Below the pieces are notes generated by a model. That model did not search any database. It was given only the letters and a program-made list of their open reading frames with translations, and was not told where the DNA came from. DNA of 64,000 bases from the NCBI RefSeq assembly GCF_963576545.1, contig NW_026870429.1, positions 124,001-188,000 of the forward strand, written 5' to 3'. Shown piece after piece: positions 1 to 10,747 of this stretch (the stretch's first letter is position 1; each line of letters begins with the position of its first letter). Source of the stretch: Limanda limanda (taxonomy: Eukaryota; Chordata; Actinopteri; Pleuronectiformes; Pleuronectidae). A program made the translations under genes and the position numbers.

Positions 1-1119
1 GAGAGACTTGCAAGTAGGCTCTACCCCCACTAAATGGGGTAGCGCGCATCGATCGGTACCATCCTTGAGCTTCTCCGACTTTCGGAAGGGTTAGGGTTAG
101 GGTTAGGGATGAAAGCACATAGGAGAAAGAGATATTCTTGAATAACTTTTTTTGTAAAGGTCGGAGAGACTTGGAAAGTGGTTGCATCTGGACTAATTTG
201 GGTCCTGCGGATCGATTGGTACCATCCCCGAGCTTGTACGACCTTCGGAAGAGGTCGACCGACGAAATTCCCCCAAATCTGAGGAGATATTCTTGAATAA
301 CTTTTTTTGTGAAGGTCGGAGAGACTTGCAAGTAGGCTTTACCCCCACTAAATGGGGTTGCGCGCATCGATCGGTACCATCCTTGAGCTTCTCCGACTTT
401 CGGAAGGGTTAGGGTTAGGGTTAGGGATGAAAGCACATAGGAGAAAGAGATATTCTTGAATAACTTTTTTTGTGAAGGTCGGAGAGACTTGCAAGTAGGC
501 TCTACCCCCACTAAATGGGGTAGCGCGCATCGATCGGTACCATCCTTGAGCTTCTCCGACTTTCGGAAGGGTTAGGGTTAGGGTTAGGGATGAAAGCACA
601 TAGGAGAAAGAGATATTCTTGAATAACTTTTTTTGTAAAGGTCGGAGAGACTTGGAAAGTGGTTGCATCTGGACTAATTTGGGTCCTGCGGATCGATTGG
701 TACCATCCCCGAGCTTGTACGACCTTCGGAAGAGGTCGACCGACGAAATTCCCCCAAATCTGAGGAGATATTCTTGAATAACTTTTTTTTGAAGGTCGGA
801 GAGACTTGCAAGTAGGCTCTACCCCCACTAAATGGGGTTGCGCGCATCGATCGGTACCATCCTTGAGCTTCTCCGACTTTCGGAAGGGTTAGGGTTAGGG
901 TTAGGGATGAAAGCACATAGGAGAAAGAGATATTCTTGAATAACTTTTTTTGTGAAGGTCGGAGAGACTTGCAAGTAGGCTCTACCCCCACTAAATGGGG
1001 TAGCGCGCATCGATCGGTACCATCCTTGAGCTTCTCCGACTTTCGGAAGGGTTAGGGTTAGGGTTAGGGATGAAAGCACGTAGGAGAAAGAGATATTCTT
1101 GAATAACTTTTTTTGTGAA

Positions 1120-1274
1120 GGTCGGAGAGACTTGGAAAGTGGTTGCATCTGGACTAATTTGGGTCCTGCGGATCGATTGGTACCATCCCCGAGCTTGTAC
1201 GACCTTCGGAAGAGGTCGACCGACGAAATTCCCCCAAATCTGAGGAGATATTCTTGAATAACTTTTTTTGTGAA
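1120..1274 (+). repeat. Reference monomer B (155 bp, no telomeric tract)
   Basis: B shares with A the first 15 bp, a gap-free 50-bp block (32 of 50 identical by my count), a 28-bp block (23 of 28 identical) and the last 28 bp (identical). Its central 34 bp differ completely: aggtcgaccgacg, then a C5 run, then ctgagga. It contains the palindrome ggtcgacc (SalI core) and the shared ggtacc (KpnI). Two subtypes differ at one base near the start: acttggaaagtgg (this copy) and acttgaaaagtgg (for example 1438-1592). About 48% GC with nine CpG. B is almost always isolated between A units; only one B-B pair occurs. Confidence 0.95.
1200..1221 (+). repeat. Inverted repeat and ggtcgacc palindrome in B (example copy)
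   Basis: cgacct at 1200-1205 and aggtcg at 1213-1218 pair across a 7-base loop, and the second arm overlaps the 8-bp palindrome ggtcgacc (1214-1221). Present in nearly all B units; one exception has ttcggaaaagg (B at 12991 and its copy at 17776). Confidence 0.55.
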
Positions 1275-1592
1275 GGTCGGAGAGACTTGCAAGTAGGCTC
1301 TACCCCCACTAAATGGGGTTGCGCGCATCGATCGGTACCATCCTTGAGCTTCTCCGACTTTCGGAAGGGTTAGGGTTAGGGTTAGGGATGAAAGCACATA
1401 GGAGAAAGAGATATTCTTGAATAACTTTTTTTGTGAAGGTCGGAGAGACTTGAAAAGTGGTTGCATCTGGACTAATTTGGGTCCTGCGGATCGATTGGTA
1501 CCATCCCCGAGCTTGTACGACCTTCGGAAGAGGTCGACCGACGAAATTCCCCCAAATCTGAGGAGATATTCTTGAATAACTTTTTTTGTGAA

Positions 1593-1755
1593 GGTCGGAG
1601 AGACTTGCAAGTAGGCTCTACCCCCACTAAATGGGGTTGCGCGCATCGATCGGTACCATCCTTGAGCTTCTCCGACTTTCGGAAGGGTTAGGGTTAGGGT
1701 TAGGGATGAAAGCACATAGGAGAAAGAGATATTCTTGAATAACTTTTTTTGTGAA
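1593..1755 (+). repeat. Reference monomer A, subtype A2 (ggggttgcg form)
   Basis: Identical to subtype A1 except that ggggtagcg reads ggggttgcg. This form is found mostly in the A unit directly downstream of a B unit, for example at 314, 794, 1275, 1593, 2074, 3044 and 3525. Exceptions are A units downstream of a B carrying the atgcccg variant (4805, 7210, 26404, 28477, 31357, 63441, 63922) and many A units between 12 and 22 kb. The substitution breaks the last base pair of the ctacccc/ggggtag inverted repeat. The positional bias points to an ancestral B-A2-A1 trimer of 481 bp. Confidence 0.9.
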
Positions 1756-2587
1756 GGTCGGAGAGACTTGCAAGTAGGCTCTACCCCCACTAAATGGGGT
1801 AGCGCGCATCGATCGGTACCATCTTTGAGCTTCTCCGACTTTCGGAAGGGTTAGGGTTAGGGTTAGGGATGAAAGCACATAGGAGAAAGAGATATTCTTG
1901 AATAACTTTTTTTGTGAAGGTCGGAGAGACTTGAAAAGTGGTTGCATCTGGACTAATTTGGGTCCTGCAGATCGATTGGTACCATCCCCGAGCTTGTACG
2001 ACCTTCGGAAGAGGTCGACCGACGAAATTCCCCCAAATCTGAGGAGATATTCTTGAATAACTTTTTTTGTGAAGGTCGGAGAGACTTGCAAGTAGGCTCT
2101 ACCCCCACTAAATGGGGTTGCGCGCATCGATCGGTACCATCCTTGAGCTTCTCCGACTTTCGGAAGGGTTAGGGTTAGGGTTAGGGATGAAAGCACATAG
2201 GAGAAAGAGATATTCTTGAATAACTTTTTTTGTGAAGGTCGGAGAGACTTGCAAGTAGGCTCTACTCCCACTAAATGGGGTAGCGCGCATCGATCGGTAC
2301 CATCCTTGAGCTTCTCCGACTTTCGGAAGGGTTAGGGTTAGGGTTAGGGATGAAAGCACATAGGAGAAAGAGATATTCTTGAATAACTTTTTTTTTGAAG
2401 GTCGGAGAGACTTGCAAGTAGGCTCTACCCCCACTAAATGGGGTAGCGCGCATCGATCGGTACCATCCTTGAGCTTCTCCGACTTTCGGAAGGGTTAGGG
2501 TTAGGGTTAGGGATGAAAGCACATAGGAGAAAGAGATATTCTTGAATAACTTTTTTTGTGAAGGTCGGAGAGACTTGCAAGTAGGCT

Positions 2588-2609
2588 CTACCCCCACTAA
2601 ATGGGGTAG
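2588..2609 (+). repeat. Short inverted repeat in A1 (7-bp arms, 8-nt loop; example copy)
   Basis: ctacccc at 2588-2594 and ggggtag at 2603-2609 are perfect reverse complements with an 8-base spacer. The A2 subtype loses the outer pairing, and the tactccc subtype loses an inner one. Any role as a cruciform or binding site is speculative. Confidence 0.6.
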
Positions 2610-2654
2610 CGCGCATCGATCGGTACCATCCTTGAGCTTCTCCGACTTTCGGAA

Positions 2655-2675
2655 GGGTTAGGGTTAGGGTTAGGG
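2655..2675 (+). repeat. Embedded telomeric tract with four GGG runs (example copy)
   Basis: At unit positions 93-113 of A the last G of ttcggaag merges with three TTAGGG hexamers, giving four GGG runs separated by TTA. That is the minimum for an intramolecular telomere-type G-quadruplex. 274 A units in the window include this position: 256 have three hexamers and 18 have two, and none has four or more. Among the 256, I saw a broken G run in three (units at 3044, 3525 and 60547). TTAGGG identity is direct; quadruplex formation and binding by shelterin-type proteins are inference from known telomere biology. Confidence 0.95.
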
Positions 2676-2697
2676 ATGAAAGCACATAGGAGAAAGA

Positions 2698-2740
2698 GAT
2701 ATTCTTGAATAACTTTTTTTGTGAAGGTCGGAGAGACTTG
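2698..2740 (+). repeat. Invariant 43-bp junction element shared by A and B (example copy)
   Basis: The last 28 bp of any unit plus the first 15 bp of the next form a 43-bp segment that is the same at A-A, A-B, B-A and B-B joins. It holds a 12-bp dyad (tattc, TT, gaata, at 2700-2711), a run of seven T (2714-2720) and gtgaaggtcggagagacttg. Differences are sparse: aacgtttttt near 3994, aacctttttt near 23506 and 43377, aactgttttt near 62786, six T at the ends of units 11066 and 16821, and gtaaagg or tttaaagg in some copies. It is the longest stretch common to both monomers, hence the likely site of exchange between them or of protein binding. Confidence 0.85.
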
Positions 2741-4649
2741 CAAGTAGGCTCTACCCCCACTAAATGGGGTAGCGCGCATCGATCGGTACCATCCTTGAGC
2801 TTCTCCGACTTTCGGAAGGGTTAGGGTTAGGGTTAGGGATGAAAGCACATAGGAGAAAGAGATATTCTTGAATAACTTTTTTTTTAAAGGTCGGAGAGAC
2901 TTGGAAAGTGGTTGCATCTGGACTAATTTGGGTCCTGCGGATCGATTGGTACCATCCCCGAGCTTGTACGACCTTCGGAAGAGGTCGACCGACGAAATTC
3001 CCCCAAATCTGAGGAGATATTCTTGAATAACTTTTTTTGTGAAGGTCGGAGAGACTTGCAAGTAGGCTCTACCCCCACTAAATGGGGTTGCGCACATCGA
3101 TCGGTACCATCCTTGAGCTTCTCCGACTTTCGGAAGGGTTAGGGTTAGGGTTAGGAATGAAAGCACATAGGAGAAAGAGATATTCTTGAATAACTTTTTT
3201 TGTGAAGGTCGGAGAGACTTGCAAGTAGGCTCTACCCCCACTAAATGGGGTAGCGCGCATCGATCGGTACCATCCTTGAGCTTCTCCGACTTTCGGAAGG
3301 GTTAGGGTTAGGGTTAGGGATGAAAGCACATAGGAGAAAGAGATATTCTTGAATAACTTTTTTTGTAAAGGTCGGAGAGACTTGGAAAGTGGTTGCATCT
3401 GGACTAATTTGGGTCCTGCGGATCGATTGGTACCATCCCCGAGCTTGTACGACCTTCGGAAGAGGTCGACCGACGAAATTCCCCCAAATCTGAGGAGATA
3501 TTCTTGAATAACTTTTTTTGTGAAGGTCGGAGAGACTTGCAAGTAGGCTCTACCCCCACTAAATGGGGTTGCGCGCATCGATCGGTACCATCCTTGAGCT
3601 TCTCCGACTTTCGGAAGGGTTAGGGTTAGGGTTAGGAATGAAAGCACATAGGAGAAAGAGATATTCTTGAATAACTTTTTTTGTGAAGGTCGGAGAGACT
3701 TGCAAGTAGGCTCTACCCCCACTAAATGGGGTAGCGCGCATCGATTGGTACCATCCTTGAGCTTCTCCGACTTTCGGAAGGGTTAGGGTTAGGGTTAGGG
3801 ATGAAAGCACATAGGAGAAAGAGATATTCTTGAATAACTTTTTTTGTGAAGGTCGGAGAGACTTGGAAAGTGGTTGCATCTGGACTAATTTGGGTCCTGC
3901 AGATCGATTGGTACCATCCCAGAGCTTGTACGACCTTCGGAAGAGGTCGACCGACGAAATTCCCCCAAATCTGAGGAGATATTCTTGAATAACGTTTTTT
4001 GTGAAGGTCGGAGAGACTTGCAAGTAGGCTCTACCCCCACTAAATGGGGTTGCGCGCATCGATCGGTACCATCCTTGAGCTTCTCCGACTTTCGGAAGGG
4101 TTAGGGTTAGGGTTAGGGATGAAAGCACATAGGAGAAAGAGATATTCTTGAATAACTTTTTTTGTGAAGGTCGGAGAGACTTGAAAAGTGGTTGCATCTG
4201 GACTAATTTGGGTCCTGCGGATCGATTGGTACCATCCCCGAGCTTGTACGACCTTCGGAAGAGGTCGACCGACGAAATTCCCCCAAATCTGAGGAGATAT
4301 TCTTGAATAACTTTTTTTGTGAAGGTCGGAGAGACTTGCAAGTAGGCTCTACCCCCACTAAATGGGGTTGCGCGCATCGATCGGTACCATCTTTGAGCTT
4401 CTCCGACTTTCGGAAGGGTTAGGGTTAGGGTTAGGGATGAAAGCACATAGGAGAAAGAGATATTCTTGAATAACTTTTTTTGTGAAGGTCGGAGAGACTT
4501 GCAAGTAGGCTCTACCCCCACTAAATGGGGTAGCGCGCATCGATCGGTACCATCCTTGAGCTTCTCCGACTTTCGGAAGGGTTAGGGTTAGGGTTAGGGA
4601 TGAAAGCACATAGGAGAAAGAGATATTCTTGAATAACTTTTTTTGTGAA

Positions 4650-7054
4650 GGTCGGAGAGACTTGGAAAGTGGTTGCATCTGGACTAATTTGGGTCCTGCG
4701 GATCGATTGGTACCATGCCCGAGCTTGTACGACCTTCGGAAGAGGTCGACCGACGAAATTCCCCCAAATCTGAGGAGATATTCTTGAATAACTTTTTTTG
4801 TGAAGGTCGGAGAGACTTGCAAGTAGGCTCTACCCCCACTAAATGGGGTAGCGCGCATCGATCGGTACCATCCTTGAGCTTCTCCGACTTTCGGAAGGGT
4901 TAGGGTTAGGGTTAGGGATGAAAGCACATAGGAGAAAGAGATATTCTTGAATAACTTTTTTTGTAAAGGTCGGAGAGACTTGGAAAGTGGTTGCATCTGG
5001 ACTAATTTGGGTCCTGCGGATCGATTGGTACCATCCCCGAGCTTGTACGACCTTCGGAAGAGGTCGACCGACGAAATTCCCCCAAATCTGAGGAGATATT
5101 CTTGAATAACTTTTTTTGTGAAGGTCGGAGAGACTTGCAAGTAGGCTCTACCCCCACTAAATGGGGTTGCGCGCATCGATCGGTACCATCCTTGAGCTTC
5201 TCCGACTTTCGGAAGGGTTAGGGTTAGGGTTAGGGATGAAAGCACATAGGAGAAAGAGATATTCTTGAATAACTTTTTTTGTGAAGGTCGGAGAGACTTG
5301 CAAGTAGGCTCTACCCCCACTAAATGGGGTAGCGCGCATCGATCGGTACCATCCTTGAGCTTCTCCGACTTTCGGAAGGGTTAGGGTTAGGGTTAGGGAT
5401 GAAAGCACATAGGAGAAAGAGATATTCTTGAATAACTTTTTTTGTGAAAGTCGGAGAGACTTGGAAAGTGGTTGCATCTGGACTAATTTGGGTCCTGCGG
5501 ATCGATTGGTACCATCCCCGAGCTTGTACGACCTTCGGAAGAGGTCGACCGACGAAATTCCCCCAAATCTGAGGAGATATTCTTGAATAACTTTTTTTGT
5601 GAAGGTCGGAGAGACTTGCAAGTAGGCTCTACCCCCACTAAATGGGGTTGCGCGCATCGATCGGTACCATCCTTGAGCTTCTCCGACTTTCGGAAGGGTT
5701 AGGGTTAGGGTTAGGGATGAAAGCACATAGGAGAAAGAGATATTCTTGAATAACTTTTTTTGTGAAGGTCGGAGAGACTTGAAAAGTGGTTGCATCTGGA
5801 CTAATTTGGGTCCTGCGGATCGATTGGTACCATCCCCGAGCTTGTACGACCTTCGGAAGAGGTCGACCGACGAAATTCCCCCAAATCTGAGGAGATATTC
5901 TTGAATAACTTTTTTTGTGAAGGTCGGAGAGACTTGCAAGTAGGCTCTACCCCCACTAAATGGGGTTGCGCGCATCGATCGGTACCATCCTTGAGCTTCT
6001 CCGACTTTCGGAAGGGTTAGGGTTAGGGTTAGGGATGAAAGCACATAGGAGAAAGAGATATTCTTGAATAACTTTTTTTGTGAAGGTCGGAGAGACTTGC
6101 AAGTAGGCTCTACCCCCACTAAATGGGGTAGCGCGCATCGATCGGTACCATCTTTGAGCTTCTCCGACTTTCGGAAGGGTTAGGGTTAGGGTTAGGGATG
6201 AAAGCACATAGGAGAAAGAGATATTCTTGAATAACTTTTTTTGTGAAGGTCGGAGAGACTTGAAAAGTGGTTGCATCTGGACTAATTTGGGTCCTGCAGA
6301 TCGATTGGTACCATCCCCGAGCTTGTACGACCTTCGGAAGAGGTCGACCGACGAAATTCCCCCAAATCTGAGGAGATATTCTTGAATAACTTTTTTTGTG
6401 AAGGTCGGAGAGACTTGCAAGTAGGCTCTACCCCCACTAAATGGGGTTGCGCGCATCGATCGGTACCATCCTTGAGCTTCTCCGACTTTCGGAAGGGTTA
6501 GGGTTAGGGTTAGGGATGAAAGCACATAGGAGAAAGAGATATTCTTGAATAACTTTTTTTGTGAAGGTCGGAGAGACTTGCAAGTAGGCTCTACTCCCAC
6601 TAAATGGGGTAGCGCGCATCGATCGGTACCATCCTTGAGCTTCTCCGACTTTCGGAAGGGTTAGGGTTAGGGTTAGGGATGAAAGCACATAGGAGAAAGA
6701 GATATTCTTGAATAACTTTTTTTGTGAAGGTCGGAGAGACTTGCAAGTAGGCTCTACCCCCACTAAATGGGGTAGCGCGCATCGATCGGTACCATCCTTG
6801 AGCTTCTCCGACTTTCGGAAGGGTTAGGGTTAGGGTTAGGGATGAAAGCACATAGGAGAAAGAGATATTCTTGAATAACTTTTTTTGTGAAGGTCGGAGA
6901 GACTTGCAAGTAGGCTCTACCCCCACTAAATGGGGTAGCGCGCATCGATCGGTACCATCCTTGAGCTTCTCCGACTTTCGGAAGGGTTAGGGTTAGGGTT
7001 AGGGATGAAAGCACATAGGAGAAAGAGATATTCTTGAATAACTTTTTTTGTGAA
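4650..7054 (+). repeat. 2405-bp higher-order repeat, copy 1 (10 A + 5 B)
   Basis: Fifteen units. B units start at 4650, 4968, 5449, 5767 and 6248, and the A runs between them are 1, 2, 1, 2 and 4 long. Diagnostic variants repeat exactly 2405 bp later: atgcccg in the first B (4715), gtaaagg near 4963, gtgaaagtcgg near 5446, gcagatcg in the B at 6248, and tactccc in the A at 6566. The last eight units (5767-7054) form a 1288-bp octamer. Confidence 0.93.
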
Positions 7055-9459
7055 GGTCGGAGAGACTTGGAAAGTGGTTGCATCTGGACTAATTTGGGTC
7101 CTGCGGATCGATTGGTACCATGCCCGAGCTTGTACGACCTTCGGAAGAGGTCGACCGACGAAATTCCCCCAAATCTGAGGAGATATTCTTGAATAACTTT
7201 TTTTGTGAAGGTCGGAGAGACTTGCAAGTAGGCTCTACCCCCACTAAATGGGGTAGCGCGCATCGATCGGTACCATCCTTGAGCTTCTCCGACTTTCGGA
7301 AGGGTTAGGGTTAGGGTTAGGGATGAAAGCACATAGGAGAAAGAGATATTCTTGAATAACTTTTTTTGTAAAGGTCGGAGAGACTTGGAAAGTGGTTGCA
7401 TCTGGACTAATTTGGGTCCTGCGGATCGATTGGTACCATCCCCGAGCTTGTACGACCTTCGGAAGAGGTCGACCGACGAAATTCCCCCAAATCTGAGGAG
7501 ATATTCTTGAATAACTTTTTTTGTGAAGGTCGGAGAGACTTGCAAGTAGGCTCTACCCCCACTAAATGGGGTTGCGCGCATCGATCGGTACCATCCTTGA
7601 GCTTCTCCGACTTTCGGAAGGGTTAGGGTTAGGGTTAGGGATGAAAGCACATAGGAGAAAGAGATATTCTTGAATAACTTTTTTTGTGAAGGTCGGAGAG
7701 ACTTGCAAGTAGGCTCTACCCCCACTAAATGGGGTAGCGCGCATCGATCGGTACCATCCTTGAGCTTCTCCGACTTTCGGAAGGGTTAGGGTTAGGGTTA
7801 GGGATGAAAGCACATAGGAGAAAGAGATATTCTTGAATAACTTTTTTTGTGAAAGTCGGAGAGACTTGGAAAGTGGTTGCATCTGGACTAATTTGGGTCC
7901 TGCGGATCGATTGGTACCATCCCCGAGCTTGTACGACCTTCGGAAGAGGTCGACCGACGAAATTCCCCCAAATCTGAGGAGATATTCTTGAATAACTTTT
8001 TTTGTGAAGGTCGGAGAGACTTGCAAGTAGGCTCTACCCCCACTAAATGGGGTTGCGCGCATCGATCGGTACCATCCTTGAGCTTCTCCGACTTTCGGAA
8101 GGGTTAGGGTTAGGGTTAGGGATGAAAGCACATAGGAGAAAGAGATATTCTTGAATAACTTTTTTTGTGAAGGTCGGAGAGACTTGAAAAGTGGTTGCAT
8201 CTGGACTAATTTGGGTCCTGCGGATCGATTGGTACCATCCCCGAGCTTGTACGACCTTCGGAAGAGGTCGACCGACGAAATTCCCCCAAATCTGAGGAGA
8301 TATTCTTGAATAACTTTTTTTGTGAAGGTCGGAGAGACTTGCAAGTAGGCTCTACCCCCACTAAATGGGGTTGCGCGCATCGATCGGTACCATCCTTGAG
8401 CTTCTCCGACTTTCGGAAGGGTTAGGGTTAGGGTTAGGGATGAAAGCACATAGGAGAAAGAGATATTCTTGAATAACTTTTTTTGTGAAGGTCGGAGAGA
8501 CTTGCAAGTAGGCTCTACCCCCACTAAATGGGGTAGCGCGCATCGATCGGTACCATCTTTGAGCTTCTCCGACTTTCGGAAGGGTTAGGGTTAGGGTTAG
8601 GGATGAAAGCACATAGGAGAAAGAGATATTCTTGAATAACTTTTTTTGTGAAGGTCGGAGAGACTTGAAAAGTGGTTGCATCTGGACTAATTTGGGTCCT
8701 GCAGATCGATTGGTACCATCCCCGAGCTTGTACGACCTTCGGAAGAGGTCGACCGACGAAATTCCCCCAAATCTGAGGAGATATTCTTGAATAACTTTTT
8801 TTGTGAAGGTCGGAGAGACTTGCAAGTAGGCTCTACCCCCACTAAATGGGGTTGCGCGCATCGATCGGTACCATCCTTGAGCTTCTCCGACTTTCGGAAG
8901 GGTTAGGGTTAGGGTTAGGGATGAAAGCACATAGGAGAAAGAGATATTCTTGAATAACTTTTTTTGTGAAGGTCGGAGAGACTTGCAAGTAGGCTCTACT
9001 CCCACTAAATGGGGTAGCGCGCATCGATCGGTACCATCCTTGAGCTTCTCCGACTTTCGGAAGGGTTAGGGTTAGGGTTAGGGATGAAAGCACATAGGAG
9101 AAAGAGATATTCTTGAATAACTTTTTTTGTGAAGGTCGGAGAGACTTGCAAGTAGGCTCTACCCCCACTAAATGGGGTAGCGCGCATCGATCGGTACCAT
9201 CCTTGAGCTTCTCCGACTTTCGGAAGGGTTAGGGTTAGGGTTAGGGATGAAAGCACATAGGAGAAAGAGATATTCTTGAATAACTTTTTTTGTGAAGGTC
9301 GGAGAGACTTGCAAGTAGGCTCTACCCCCACTAAATGGGGTAGCGCGCATCGATCGGTACCATCCTTGAGCTTCTCCGACTTTCGGAAGGGTTAGGGTTA
9401 GGGTTAGGGATGAAAGCACATAGGAGAAAGAGATATTCTTGAATAACTTTTTTTGTGAA
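7055..9459 (+). repeat. 2405-bp higher-order repeat, copy 2
   Basis: Same fifteen-unit order as copy 1. B units start at 7055, 7373, 7854, 8172 and 8653. I found no difference from copy 1 at any diagnostic variant (atgcccg at 7120, gtaaagg near 7368, gtgaaagtcgg near 7851, tactccc in the A at 8971), so the duplication is recent or the copies have been homogenised. An alignment would give the true identity. Confidence 0.93.
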
Positions 9460-10747
9460 GGTCGGAGAGACTTGAAAAGTGGTTGCATCTGGACTAATTT
9501 GGGTCCTGCGGATCGATTGGTACCATCCCCGAGCTTGTACGACCTTCGGAAGAGGTCGACCGACGAAATTCCCCCAAATCTGAGGAGATATTCTTGAATA
9601 ACTTTTTTTGTGAAGGTCGGAGAGACTTGCAAGTAGGCTCTACCCCCACTAAATGGGGTTGCGCGCATCGATCGGTACCATCCTTGAGCTTCTCCGACTT
9701 TCGGAAGGGTTAGGGTTAGGGTTAGGGATGAAAGCACATAGGAGAAAGAGATATTCTTGAATAACTTTTTTTGTGAAGGTCGGAGAGACTTGCAAGTAGG
9801 CTCTACCCCCACTAAATGGGGTAGCGCGCATCGATCGGTACCATCTTTGAGCTTCTCCGACTTTCGGAAGGGTTAGGGTTAGGGTTAGGGATGAAAGCAC
9901 ATAGGAGAAAGAGATATTCTTGAATAACTTTTTTTGTGAAGGTCGGAGAGACTTGAAAAGTGGTTGCATCTGGACTAATTTGGGTCCTGCAGATCGATTG
10001 GTACCATCCCCGAGCTTGTACGACCTTCGGAAGAGGTCGACCGACGAAATTCCCCCAAATCTGAGGAGATATTCTTGAATAACTTTTTTTGTGAAGGTCG
10101 GAGAGACTTGCAAGTAGGCTCTACCCCCACTAAATGGGGTTGCGCGCATCGATCGGTACCATCCTTGAGCTTCTCCGACTTTCGGAAGGGTTAGGGTTAG
10201 GGTTAGGGATGAAAGCACATAGGAGAAAGAGATATTCTTGAATAACTTTTTTTGTGAAGGTCGGAGAGACTTGCAAGTAGGCTCTACTCCCACTAAATGG
10301 GGTAGCGCGCATCGATCGGTACCATCCTTGAGCTTCTCCGACTTTCGGAAGGGTTAGGGTTAGGGTTAGGGATGAAAGCACATAGGAGAAAGAGATATTC
10401 TTGAATAACTTTTTTTGTGAAGGTCGGAGAGACTTGCAAGTAGGCTCTACCCCCACTAAATGGGGTAGCGCGCATCGATCGGTACCATCCTTGAGCTTCT
10501 CCGACTTTCGGAAGGGTTAGGGTTAGGGTTAGGGATGAAAGCACATAGGAGAAAGAGATATTCTTGAATAACTTTTTTTGTGAAGGTCGGAGAGACTTGC
10601 AAGTAGGCTCTACCCCCACTAAATGGGGTAGCGCGCATCGATCGGTACCATCCTTGAGCTTCTCCGACTTTCGGAAGGGTTAGGGTTAGGGTTAGGGATG
10701 AAAGCACATAGGAGAAAGAGATATTCTTGAATAACTTTTTTTGTGAA
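9460..10747 (+). repeat. 1288-bp octamer, additional tandem copy
   Basis: Order B, 2 A, B, 4 A (B at 9460 and 9941). It repeats 8172-9459 at a period of 1288 bp with the same markers: tctttgag in the A at 9778, gcagatcg in the B at 9941 and tactccc in the A at 10259. The end of the 2405-bp HOR was therefore duplicated once more as an octamer. Confidence 0.92.

Larger units (their letters stand above)
2563..2725 (+). repeat. Reference monomer A, subtype A1 (163 bp)
   Basis: This copy matches the commonest A sequence. Layout by unit position: 1-15 common start; 16-65 A-specific block ending in ggtacc; 66-93 block ending in ttcggaag; 94-135 cassette with three TTAGGG hexamers followed by atgaaagcac and a purine-rich stretch; 136-163 common end (gatattcttgaataac, seven T, gtgaa). 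Subtype A1 has ggggtagcg at positions 41-49 and is the usual form of an A that follows another A. Restriction palindromes atcgat, cgatcg and ggtacc lie at positions 53-65. About 47% GC with seven CpG. No coding role is evident. Confidence 0.95.
1..4649 (+). repeat. Left irregular block of the array
   Basis: Contains 29 units, the first truncated. B units start at 159, 640, 1120, 1438, 1919, 2889, 3370, 3851 and 4169; the rest are A. The B at 640 is 154 bp because its end reads eight T then gaagg. The stretch 1438-2725 is a B-A-A-B-A-A-A-A octamer sharing diagnostic variants with later octamers (tctttgag in the A at 1756, gcagatcg in the B at 1919, tactccc in the A at 2237). It is followed by a fifth A at 2726, making the only five-A run (2074-2888). 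The A units at 3044 and 3525 both end their telomeric tract in ttaggaatg. Confidence 0.93.

Noticed and set aside
640..793. Frameshift or gene breakage at the 154-bp B unit
   Set aside because: The 1-bp loss is in the T run next to gtgaa and has no coding context; it may be a homopolymer sequencing error.
1205..1219. CENP-B box in monomer B
   Set aside because: TTCG, four bases, then A match the first half of the box, but the required CGGG is replaced by TCGA. In A neither the central A nor CGGG is present. Too partial to call.
828..1790. Reverse-strand 320-codon open frame and its many relatives as genes
   Set aside because: All start at GTG inside one A unit, end at TAG in another, overlap each other by whole monomers and consist only of satellite sequence read in two frames. 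No codon-level constraint, promoter or non-repeat domain is visible.
2655..2675. Asn-Pro repeat resembling malaria surface-protein repeats in the translated frames
   Set aside because: The PNPNPN and LTLTLT stretches are the telomere hexamer complement read in different frames, three repeats long, with no protein context.
2563..2725. Origin from 5S rRNA or a tRNA gene
   Set aside because: A short tcggaag word and a T7 run recall polymerase III genes, but no A-box, B-box or 5S internal control region can be aligned.
4715..4903. Plus-strand 62-codon open frames starting at ATG (4715, 7120, 25034, 26314, 28387, 31267, 63351)
   Set aside because: The ATG is a single-base variant of B and the frame ends in the first TTAGGG hexamer of the next A. 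It is a by-product of the satellite.
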